Source: Boothiomyces macroporosus (lineage: Eukaryota > Chytridiomycota > Chytridiomycetes > Rhizophydiales > Terramycetaceae). Taken from it: DNA of 64,000 bases. The notes under the pieces are model-generated. The model had not been told where the DNA came from and did no database searches. It saw only the letters and a program-made list of their open reading frames with translations. Where the stretch lies: contig JADGKB010000025.1 in the NCBI GenBank assembly GCA_027604185.1, positions 1 to 64,000 of the forward strand. The letters run 5' to 3'. Each line of letters opens with the position of its first letter. Position 1 is the stretch's first letter. Positions 46,482 to 57,853 of the stretch are shown piece after piece. The translations under genes and the position numbers were made by a program.

Positions 46482-48095
46482 ATGGAGATTGCGACTGAAT
46501 TTCAATGCTCTGCTTGTCAGGAGCTACTATATGAACCCACACCACTACCTTGCGGATCGATAATATGCAAAAGATGTTTTCGACTCCCAAAGAATTCCAC
46601 AGAGGCACAGCAAAGTGTTGGAGCATACAGCTGCCCCTCAAAGAAATGCTCCAAAATCCATTGCTTCAAAAACGAATCAACTCACTGCCTAATGACTCAA
46701 CTACTAACAAGGCTATTCCCTCAGCAGCAGCAGGCGTTGGAATTGTTAAAGCAAGGAGAAACAGAGTTGAACATGTATAGGAATGTCAGCGGAGAATGTG
46801 GATCGAATAATGAGATTCTATCAGGACTGCTGGATAAATATTTCAATCCGGCCGTACAGATGGCACCAAATTTACAACTCCCGCTCATACTAAGATCAAA
46901 AGTGCTGGCTGAAATGGGATGTTTTAAAGACGCACGGGCAGATTCCCAGAAAGCCCACTCGCTTAATCAGTGCAACAAGCGTGGCATCGTGTCTGAAAAA
47001 CTTGTTGGATGGATGGAGCAAATGAAGATGAAGGATAGATGCAAAGTTCAAGAGTTCAAACAGCAGATCAACTCTGCCTTGGCATGTATTACTAATTCCA
47101 ACGCCTCAATATGCTCACTTGCTAATCAGTTACCAAGTACCATCAATCAAGTTACATTGGAAGATTTCAATTGCTCAATTTGCCTAGATACCATGATGGA
47201 ACCTATAACTGTACCATGTGGACATACTTGTTGTAGAGCTTGTCTGGTGGATGCAATGGATCATTCCAGTGTCTGTGCATTATGTCGTACAACTTTGCCT
47301 CCGATGGGCCATGTTTTGACTAGATCTATGGATATCCCAATTTCAAACTTACTAATTAAATTATTCAACAAGCCGATTATGCCAACCAAAATTCAAATAC
47401 CTCAGCAATGGGTTCCTTTGTATGAATGTCCGCTAATGTTCCCAAATTCGACTGCAAGTTTCCATATCAGTGAAGCTCGCCATCGTGTTATGATCAAAAG
47501 ATGCATAGAAACTAACCGCAGGTTTGGGTGTATCCTACCTCCTCATGCTGGCGTAAACGTAAACCACGGAACAATAGTTCAGATTACCAAGTTTGAACCT
47601 TTGCTCAGCTGTGACATTATCAGTACTGTCGATGGCAATCTTCCTAGATATGTTGTTGAAGTGCAAGGCGTGGCGAGGTTCCGCATTGATAGAGTGGAAT
47701 TTACTGATGCTGGTTACCACAAGGCGCTCGTTACAAGAATAGAAGATATCGACTATGATACTGTTCCAAACTGGGAGCCATCTTGTTTGGAAAATATGGT
47801 CGGTCAGGCTAGACAGTTTGTTACCCAGCTATTAAACTCGATCCCAACCACAGCTCGATTACACTTTGAACGAAAGTTTGGGAAAATGCCTGCTAGCCCG
47901 TACGAGTTTTCTTTCTGGTTGGCTGAATTTTTGCCTCTTAACCCATACATACTATACCAATTATTACCTCTTAATACCGTGTGTGCTAGGATGCAGTTGC
48001 TTTGTAAGTGGCTCCAAGAAGCTTGCAACCAGCAATGCCCTCCTTGTAACCAACCTAATCCATCTAATCTACCTGCTTGCAATCCTAATATGTAA
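46482..48095 (+). CDS. LON-domain RING finger protein (LONRF type)
   Basis: Probable E3 ubiquitin ligase, intronless, 537 residues. An N-terminal RING (CSACQELLYEPTPLPCGSII) lacks the usual His after CG, so it is degenerate; a helical TPR-like region follows (about residues 95-200); a second, canonical RING is at about 228 (CSICLDTMMEPITVPCGHTC, CALC); then the Lon N-terminal substrate-binding domain (VPLYECPLMFPNSTASFHIS, FGCILPP, YVVEVQGVARFRI). This is exactly the LONRF1-3 plan. The C terminus ends in a Cys/Pro/Asn-rich tail (NQQCPPCNQPNPSN). The catalytic Lon protease part is absent, as in the family. Confidence 0.9.
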   Translation: MEIATEFQCSACQELLYEPTPLPCGSIICKRCFRLPKNSTEAQQSVGAYSCPSKKCSKIHCFKNESTHCLMTQLLTRLFPQQQQALELLKQGETELNMYRNVSGECGSNNEILSGLLDKYFNPAVQMAPNLQLPLILRSKVLAEMGCFKDARADSQKAHSLNQCNKRGIVSEKLVGWMEQMKMKDRCKVQEFKQQINSALACITNSNASICSLANQLPSTINQVTLEDFNCSICLDTMMEPITVPCGHTCCRACLVDAMDHSSVCALCRTTLPPMGHVLTRSMDIPISNLLIKLFNKPIMPTKIQIPQQWVPLYECPLMFPNSTASFHISEARHRVMIKRCIETNRRFGCILPPHAGVNVNHGTIVQITKFEPLLSCDIISTVDGNLPRYVVEVQGVARFRIDRVEFTDAGYHKALVTRIEDIDYDTVPNWEPSCLENMVGQARQFVTQLLNSIPTTARLHFERKFGKMPASPYEFSFWLAEFLPLNPYILYQLLPLNTVCARMQLLCKWLQEACNQQCPPCNQPNPSNLPACNPNM

Positions 48096-48208
48096 TTATC
48101 AATAAACGGTACAATCATAACATTTGAATTTGATAGTCCGTTGACTTACCATGAGCTTGTACCACCTTTAAATTTGAGGCGCGAGTTTGAATTTTTACTC
48201 CCTTTCAG

Positions 48209-49123
48209 ATGGCCGAAGACTACATTTTCATTGTTTCTCCTCCATTGGAAGAAGCACACTCGGAACCGTGCCTTAGCTGGCAGCCGGACGAAGTGTTGAT
48301 ACAGTTCCCAAACCTTGAAAAGGACCCCAAGGTCAACCTGTTGAATAGCGCGCTGCAGCTCTTTACAAATTTGCCATTCATCAACAACGAACTTCCTTAC
48401 AATTCAGAGGAAAAGTACGTAAAGCTGTTTACTAATATCTTACATTCTGGATCGATCAATCTTGGAGCAACTAAATCACTTCCAAATCTGAATGATGACG
48501 ATACCGCTCAGCTCCAGCGAATATTAAAGCAAAATTTGGAAATAGAACAAGTGTCGCATGCGCTTGATGTTATCTTTGAAAGTATTATATTGAAAACTAG
48601 GTTTGGGCAACGGTTTGATCTGCAACCGCAATACCACCAATCACCATACATACAAATTGATTTACGAGAACTTTCGCATGCAAATACTACCTTAATGTCG
48701 CTACTTAATAATGCTTTCGGGACTCCGGTTTTGTTCTTTGGCGGGCAGCTATTGCCTAAACCGCTGTTTACACTCCCAAAACTGAAAAAACTTCCGTGTT
48801 TCTTGTTGGTCTCATTCAACAGACATGGAAAAGAGTTAAATACCACGTCAGTCGAGTTTCCCATTGAAATTGATGTTAAGCAGTTCTTGGATCCTGACTT
48901 GATTTCTACGTTTAAAAAATCGAAAGGATCTCCTTCTGCGTATCAGTTACATTCTTTTATTACCCAGAAAGATGGAGAGTATATGACTTACACTAGACTT
49001 CGAGCCAGTCGCCAGTGGTACAAGATTATCGACTCTGACATTGAACATGACGTAGACATGGGGCATTTCATCAACTCTGCTGGGGTAACCGTTCTGTTAT
49101 ATCGGTTAAAAGATGCTCAATAA
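48209..49123 (+). CDS. USP-fold protein lacking catalytic Cys and His
   Basis: Intronless, 304 residues. The fold resembles ubiquitin-specific proteases: a helix after the Cys box (VNLLNSALQLFTNLPFI), a middle region, the strand block LPCFLLVSFNRHGKELNTTS, VEFPIEIDVKQFL, then a His box and C-terminal strand. The Cys-box residues read KVNLLNS, so Asn stands where the nucleophile Cys should be, and the His box is DGEYMTYTRL in place of GHY. An acid-rich DSDIEHD follows. Such inactive USPs (USP39/Sad1, PAN2) bind ubiquitin-like proteins or serve as scaffolds. The assignment is fold-level; identity of the ortholog is unclear. Confidence 0.7.
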   Translation: MAEDYIFIVSPPLEEAHSEPCLSWQPDEVLIQFPNLEKDPKVNLLNSALQLFTNLPFINNELPYNSEEKYVKLFTNILHSGSINLGATKSLPNLNDDDTAQLQRILKQNLEIEQVSHALDVIFESIILKTRFGQRFDLQPQYHQSPYIQIDLRELSHANTTLMSLLNNAFGTPVLFFGGQLLPKPLFTLPKLKKLPCFLLVSFNRHGKELNTTSVEFPIEIDVKQFLDPDLISTFKKSKGSPSAYQLHSFITQKDGEYMTYTRLRASRQWYKIIDSDIEHDVDMGHFINSAGVTVLLYRLKDAQ

Positions 49124-49365
49124 AACAGACATAAAATCAATTACTGCTAGAATATTCGTCCTAAATAAATCACAAGTGACAAGTCTGCCGTTTTTCATGC
49201 CATTGAAAGCCTTTCATTTTTTTCTAAAAGTGTCAAGGAACAATGGCTTTGACAGGTTTGAGGTGGAACAATGAAAAAAAAGCCATGATTTGAACTACAA
49301 AAGCAAAATCAAACTTCACAACTTCTTTGCAATAGACGAGGGGCTTTCATCATACCAAACCGAAC

Positions 49366-52047
49366 ATGAAATCTCTACTACTCACTGCTTCACTAGCTAC
49401 GTTTGCATTGGCTCAACACAGCCATACACAAAGTTTACTCTATACCCAGCCAAGTAATTCATTACTAACGACAGTTGCAAAGTATTTTAACCAATCTTCA
49501 AATGAAGCCTGCCATTATCCAGTATTGGTTGCTGCAAATTCTGCAGACGATCAAAATCAATTCTGTGGCACTACTCAAGGCGAACCTCATACTTTGACCA
49601 TCGTTATTACAGGTAAATATTAGTCTAATTGTAGTTGACAACCAATTCAATTTGAACCTGGCTGGCCATGTCATTCGTGGGCCTTATGACAGACCTGGCG
49701 CAGGCATTGAATCTTGGAAGAACATTCAAACTTACACAAGAACCGTCTATGGAGATGGCCCATTCTTGGTTGCTGTCGATGGTGCTGATTTTGGCGTTGT
49801 TGCTGGTATGTATGCAGCAGTTTATCTTGACGGTCAATTGTATGCTGATACTGGTGTTCCTGGAAGCTTATGGAGCATGACCAATGTCGAACCAAAGACT
49901 AATGGCTGGTGGTCTTCTTTGGACTATACCGGTGAAGGCGACCAATGGTTCCCTGCCAATACCTCCAGCTGTTCTCAAGCTGATGTTGCCAACTGGGGTG
50001 CCGTTACTACAAAATGGTCAAGCTTTGCTCCTCAATCACAGGCAAAACCAATTTGGTATCCAAGCTGTGAAAACACGGGCAAGCCAACCGAATATGTCCA
50101 CAACTTTTTCAGACTAATTGTTACACTTCCATGCGAAGATGATACCTCAATTACCAGCTCATCATCAGTTGCAGCAGCATCCATTTCCAACTCACAATCC
50201 GCTCACTTGGCATCTCCTACTGCATCTGAATCAGATGACTGTGAAGAAGAGTTGACATCAACTACTACCACTTCAACTAAACCAACTACCAGTACTGCAT
50301 CTGATACTACCACATCTGATACTACTACTACATCAGATACTACCACAACAGTACCAACCACCACTACTACCACATCTGATACTACCACCACAGTACCAAC
50401 TACTACTACTACCACATCTGATACTACCACAACAGTACCAACTACTACCACCACTACTACTACATCAGATACTACCACAACAGTACCAACTACTACTACT
50501 ACCACATCAGATACTACTACCACATCAGATACTACCACCACAGTACCAACCACTACTACTACTACATCTGATACTACCACCACAGTACCAACCACTACTA
50601 CTACTACTACCACATCAGATACTACCACAACAGTACCAGCCACTACTACTACCACATCTGATACTACTACTACATCTGATACTACCACAACAGTACCAAC
50701 TACCACCACTACTACCACATCTGATACTACCACCACAGTACCAACTACTACTACATCTGATACTACCACCACAGTACCAACTACCACCACTACCACATCT
50801 GATACTACTACTACATCTGATACTACCACCACAGTACCAACCACTACTACTACCACATCAGATACTACTACTACATCAGATACTACCACAACAGTACCAA
50901 CTACTACTACTACCACATCAGATACTACTACCACATCAGATACTACCACCACAGTACCAACCACTACTACTACTACATCTGATACTACCACCACAGTACC
51001 AACCACTACTACTACTACTACCACATCAGATACTACCACAACAGTACCAGCCACTACTACTACCACATCTGATACTACTACTACATCTGATACTACCACA
51101 ACAGTACCAACTACCACCACTACTACCACATCTGATACTACCACCACAGTACCAACTACTACTACTACTACCACATCTGATACTACCACCACAGTACCAA
51201 CCACTACTACTACCACATCAGATACTACTACTACATCTGATACTACCACAACAGTACCAACTACTACTACATCTGATACTACCACAACAGTACCAACTAC
51301 CACCACTACTACCACATCAGATACTACCACCACAGTACCAACTACTACTACCACATCTGATACTACCACAACAGTACCAACTACTACTACTACCACGTCT
51401 GATACTAACATCTGATACTACCACCACAGTACCAACTACTACTACCACCACCACAACAGTACCAACTACTACTACCACACTACTTACTACCACAACTACT
51501 ACTACCACTACATCTGATACTACCACCACAGTACCAACTACTACTACCACCACCACCACAGTACCAACTCTCAAGTACTTCTCAATTTGCTTACGCTGCT
51601 CCAGAAACCACGAGCTCAACTACCTCAAGTACTTCTACCACCACTACCACCACTACCACTTCAACTACTACAGTTGCCCCAAGCTCTTCCGCTGACGGAA
51701 GTGCTTCCTCCTCTACCTCAAGTACTTCCAATGTTGCTGGCTATGTTCCACCAACTGCAGCGGCTGACACTGGTTCAAGCACAAAAGCTACATCCAACTC
51801 TACTACTTACACTGCTGCCGGTCTCGGCTCTCTTGGTGTAGTTGGTGCTGCTGCTGCTGTCTTCTACTTCAGAAGAGGTAGCACCGCTTCTGCCCAAGTT
51901 GCTCCAACATTCTCCAACAACACCAATATGAACCCACTCTATGAAGGCATGCAACAATTTGACAACCCATTGTACGATGCCCATGATATGGATGCACCAG
52001 TCGATGATGGTTTCACTAGCGGCCCTCAAGATGGACCTCAAGCTTAA
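49366..52047 (+). CDS. mucin-like cell-surface protein with Thr-rich repeats; frame broken
   Basis: Signal peptide MKSLLLTASLATFALAQ, then a folded ectodomain of about 220 residues with Trp, Gly and Cys (GPYDRPGAGIESWKNIQTYT, ... WYPSCENTG), split by one 22-nt intron, then about 430 residues of SDTTTTVPTTT repeats, a Ser/Thr-rich linker, one transmembrane helix (TAAGLGSLGVVGAAAAVFYF) and a short cytosolic tail. O-glycosylated stalk is expected. The repeat frame stops at 51415 and resumes in a second frame, and the helix and tail are in a third: two separate shifts (a missing CC near 51407 and one near 51570). Assembly collapse in the repeat or a real lesion are both possible. The ectodomain fold is not recognised. 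Confidence 0.75.
50290..51575 (+). repeat. Thr-rich minisatellite (SDTTTTVPTTT unit)
   Basis: Nested triplet-based repeat with composite units of 30-60 nt: ACATCTGATACTACC (or ACATCAGATACTACT) alternating with ACAGTACCAACTACTACT. Several multi-unit blocks recur almost exactly (for example 50450-50780 against 50970-51200), showing segmental duplication inside the array. Confidence 0.9.
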
Positions 52048-52126
52048 TTGGTTGATTAATAAATCTCAAGATTAAAAAACTTTTTTGTTGCATGTTAAGA
52101 ATCAGGACTTGAAATTTTTCCCCAAA

Positions 52127-55032
52127 ATGAATTCCATAATCTCGACTTTGAAATCTGGAACTCAGGATGACAAATTTGAAGCAATAAAGAATTCCATTCA
52201 CTACACAGACAGCCCGGATAGATTTGCCAAAGAATTATTACCCCTCATCCTCAGTCAAGTAACAAGGTTTAACGACAGATTCAAGATTCAAATTCTTCAG
52301 ACAAAGTCAAATTGTCAATACTGGAGACCCTTCCGCATGTCGCAGATTGTGCCCTAAACTGTTCTCCGGAATACCAGTTCCCAGTATTGGCATCTTGCAT
52401 TGAAGCGATAGTTGCTTTATTTGAACTACCACAGTGTATCAAACATGCAATAGTAGCTTACGCAAATATGTATTCTTTGTCGTTGGCCATATTGGCTAGG
52501 CAGCCAGGACAGCCCGCATATTGGGCGATTATGACAAAGTTAAATATTACAATCGATTCATTATTTGAAGCTCCAAATATGGGGTTGAAAGCCAGCGCTG
52601 CATACTTTTTACGGCGACTGATTTCAGCTCATTGCAATTTTCAGGTTGGTTTTGCTTGATCTAGGTCCCAATGAATCATCCTTATTTTGTACAATCCGAA
52701 CTGCAACAGCAAGCTGTGGCGGTTTTGAATAGATTTGTTATTGTACTTGCCAACCCTCAATCGTATTTACTACTAACTTAGAACAACCTCTGTATTTATT
52801 TGTGTAGTTTTGAATCATATTCACGGTATAATTAAAGAATGTCACACATTTTCTAATCCATTGATAGATTTGGTTTTGAAGTTTAATCCAAACTTGTCTC
52901 CAGGGTCAGAAACGCAAAGGAAGAATGTGCGAAGAACGTTCAAGGTCGTTTTGCTGAGCTGTCTCGAGTAAATGCAATCTTATACTAGTATTCCTCAAAT
53001 TGAATCGTCACATGCAGAAATTGCTAGAATACTTGGAGAAATGGGATATTCCAGAGATGTTACCATAAAGCAGTCCAGAGGGAGAAGAATTCTAGATCGA
53101 GAGGAGCTGGAGTACGCATTTCAAGCCAATCCAGAGCCAGAACAACAGCCTGCCACTACTGAAATATCTCCAGAAGAAATTATCCCTCTTATTCCAAATA
53201 TACCCCTGGATTTTCTAATTCCAATTATTATCCAAACCATCGCAGATGCTGATGAGATTGAGCCTGAAGTGGATATGAAGGAAGATGCAATAGAAATTGA
53301 TGTTGATCAGATTTTAAATCAAACAGTGGAATTGACGCCTGATGAAAAACAGGAAATAGTCCAGGATTGCCTAAGTAGGGTATTACAGATGGATAGTTAC
53401 TTTCAGAAAGTTGATAAGGCTATTGTAGTAAATAATGACACGCATGTTGCTGGGAGATTCGGCTGGCTTCTTGTTTCTGCTAGATTAATGACTCGTTCAA
53501 ATAGTAATGAAAAAGTGAAAGAGTATTTCCTGGATTTCATAGGTGGTAGTTTATCCTCCAGAATTGAATTGGGTTTATATTGGTTGTTTGAAGAATACAT
53601 AAATGGCACGGAATATAATCTTTGGTTGAAAAGGTTTTTGGATATTCTGGAAACGGAAAATCAGGAGGAGCGGCTATTTACAAAGTTTTTGGTGGAAGTT
53701 CCGGAAATGACGGACTTTGCGATATCAAAGGTGTTGGATTATTGCAAAGACCCAGAAAAACAACAATTGGTAATGTTTACTAATGCAGGGGATAACCACT
53801 CTCCGAGATCTAATACAGAACCGTCCTTCTTCCAGAAAAGTTTGTTTGCAGCACTTACTTGCTCTATCAGCGGACCTAGGTTATTGATTCCTAATCCCAG
53901 ATGACGAAACCCGTAAAATTGCTGTAGAGTCTCTAAAAAGCTTTATTCCTTCAAATGAGGAACTAACAGGCCAAATTGTTGAATATGCGCAAAATAATTT
54001 AAAACTTTTAAGTAATGAGATGGAAAATGTTGCCACTCATTTGGATTTATTCCTAGGCTGTTGTTCTGCCAAACCGGTCCTATTAAAAGAGTAATTGTTG
54101 TTAACGATAGATTATTTGAGAGCTATCCATCCATGCATTCTAGTAGTTCAGAAGTGGTACTAACTAGTTGCACGACTTTGTTTGATTCTCTACACGCAGA
54201 GTTTGACGCACTTTGTGAACTAATAGAAAACTATCCTCCTGGCTCTGAATCTCTCTTATTAGCATTAATTAAAAGTTTGATGAATAATGAAACTATAAAG
54301 GACAAGACTATAGAACTTGTCAAAAAGGTTTATCTCAAACAGAACTTGGACGTAAGATTCCTGCTTTTAATTATCACATACTTTGACAAGGCGACTGTGC
54401 TGAACCAACTAGACAAGCTTGTAGAGGCTCTTGATGATACTGATGAACAAAAGATAGTCATTAAAGATGTCTTTGTGTCCTTGGTTGAGATTCAAGATGA
54501 ACAGCAACTGGTTTCTCCAAACGAGCTTTTGATTAAGCTACACCTGTTGGACAATGTGACAGTCAAGAAACAGTGTCGAGGTAGATATTTTTAATGTAGC
54601 GATCGATATCTGCTTTCTTCAGACTGCAGTTTTTACCAAAGAAATTGTTGCAATTGTGTTGACGCAATTGGTAGATCAGGTCAAATTATCACCATTGTTA
54701 ATGAGAACCATTATTCTAGCACTCAAAACATACCCAGATTTATCTAGGTTTATTGTCGAACAACAGACAAAGCTCATCAATAAGAAAATATGGCAAATTA
54801 AGCCGCTTTGGGAAGGATTCGCTAAAAGCTGTGTGGTAATATGATCACTAACCGCCAGTCATTATTCCCTTCTTCCATTGGTCTGCTACTCTCGCTGCCT
54901 AAAAAGCAGGCTTTGGAAGTATTTGAGATGGAATCGGAACTTCGAACGTTGGTGGCTGACTACATTGACAAACTGCCAGAGCAACAGCAAAGACGAAGGG
55001 AAATTGTAACATTGAAGTCCTTAATAAAATAA
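52127..55032 (+). CDS. symplekin/Pta1 scaffold of mRNA 3'-end processing
   Basis: Scaffold of the cleavage and polyadenylation machinery. Nine exons; seven introns of 19-23 nt were placed, total about 914 residues. The N-terminal HEAT region and the C-terminal symplekin domain are clear: LLIKLHLLDNVTVKKQC, then TKEIVAIVLTQLVDQVKLSP, LLMRTIILALKTYPDL and KIWQIKPLWEGFAKSC match the family block by block. The junction near 53880 is one nucleotide off a canonical 22-nt intron (GG in place of GT, ending ...CCTAATCCCAG), which may be a sequencing error or a rare donor. Human symplekin is longer at its C terminus. Confidence 0.88.
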
Positions 55033-55168
55033 AGTTTGGAGCCCTTACCAGATTTAAACTTTTTTCATCCTTAATTCCCATCCCAATAAGTATTGGTGTC
55101 TTTGATAGGAAGTGGTCGCCGCCACAGTTAAGGAATCGAAAGCCACCCGCGGAAACTTTTCCAAACTT

Positions 55169-56222
<1,054 letters not shown>

Positions 56223-56281
56223 AGCATATTAGTTCTCAATGAAACTTTCAAATCACCTGACTTTCTAAACGCAATCTGAAA

Positions 56282-57802
56282 ATGTCTCGAGTGCTGGAAA
56301 TCACAGATAGTCTTACCGGAGAAACATTTCCAATCACTATAAACGAGGATACGATCGACAGTACCGCATTTGCAAAGCTTGGATTAACAGTGTACGATAA
56401 CGGGTATTTGAACACGGCAGTCTGTCGGTCAGCAATCAGTTACATTGATGGGGATAAGGGAATCCTTCGCTACAGAGGTTACGATATAGAAGATTTGGCA
56501 AACAATTCCTCATTCCTAGAAGTTTCGTATTTGTTGATTTTCGGTAATCTGCCTACCAAAGACCAATTTGATGTACTGTTGAATTGATATAGAAATGGTC
56601 GACCAGGATAATGAGACATACAAATATTCATGAAAACCTGATTGATTATCTAAGGGTAATTATTGCTTATTTTAGAGCTTCCGATACGATGCACATGTAT
56701 TCAATGATTAACATTAGCCGATGGGAATGGTAGTATCTTCGTTGGCAGTAACTTTCTGTTTACCTAGGCGCTTTCGACCCTACATCCTGAAGCCAACACT
56801 GCGTTGAATGGTACTGAAATTTACGATAACGAATCATTTGTGAACAAGCAAATATTCAGATGCTTGGCCAAGTTACCAACTATTGCTGCTTGCGCTTACA
56901 GACATCGTATCGGTAGAAGCTACAATATGCCTTCCGAAAAGTTGGAATACAGTAAATGAAACTAATGCTAGCTGAAAACTTTTTATACATGCTTGACAGG
57001 TAGCTAAATCTAATCTAGATTGTCTGAAACAAACTATGCTCCGCACCCTAAATTAGCCCATGCCTTAGATGTTATCTTTATTCTACACGCTGACCATGAA
57101 TTGAATTGTTCGACTGCTGCCATGAGACAAATGGCATCTACTGGTATCGATCCATTTATTTGCTTATCTGGAGCTTCTTCTGCTTTGTACGGACCTTCCC
57201 ATGGTGGTGCAAATGAGGTAAACAACTTTTTATAAAAGGCAGCGTTAAAAATGCTTGAAGAGATTGGCTCAGTAGAAAATATTCCTGCATTCATTGAAGT
57301 GAGTCTATTTAACAACAGGAAGTAAAGGCAAAGAAAAGAAGATTAATGGGCTTTGGACATAGAGTATACAAATCTTACGATCCACGTGCGAAAATATTAA
57401 AGAAAATATCCGCTGAGGTATTTGAAGTTATGGGTCGTAGTGATCTAATCGATATTGCCATGGAATTGGAGCGAATCGCTCTTAATGATGGTAGATACAG
57501 TTAATCTAGAATATTTTATCAAGCGAAATCTCTATCCAAATGTTGATTTCTACTCTGGAATCATTTATAAGATGATGGGCTTCCCTACAGACTTTTTCCC
57601 AGTTTTATTCACACTGGCTAGAACTGCTGGCTGGCTTGCTCATTGGAAAGAACAAATGGCAGACCGAATCCCTATTTTCAGACCGAGACAAGTTTATGTC
57701 GGCGAAGAAAAGCGAGATTATGTCCCTATGCATCAGAGAAGTGTTGAAGATCCAAAGCTTCATATGGTTAAATCTCGAAAGGAGCTAGCGTCCAAAAAAT
57801 AA
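56282..57802 (+). CDS. citrate synthase, cytosolic/peroxisomal type
   Basis: Condenses acetyl-CoA and oxaloacetate. Ten exons with nine introns of 19-21 nt (the most intron-dense gene here) give 446 residues; two exons are only 21 and 28 nt and a third 30 nt. Catalytic residues are visible: His in [12 protein letters not shown], His in MGFGHRVYK and Asp in NVDFYSG. The N terminus starts [20 protein letters not shown], i.e. the bacterial/peroxisomal-like short form without mitochondrial presequence. The C terminus ends LASKK, similar to but not a standard peroxisomal SKL signal. It could also be a methylcitrate synthase. Location is undecided. Confidence 0.9.
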
Positions 57803-57853
57803 ACGAGTTTGCTGTTATAATTTATTGAAAATGTGTTATTTACATTAGTAAAA

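Noticed and set aside
50203..51411. 402-codon antisense frame rich in Val and Asp in the mucin gene
   Set aside because: It is the reverse complement of the Thr-rich repeat; no start context or introns.
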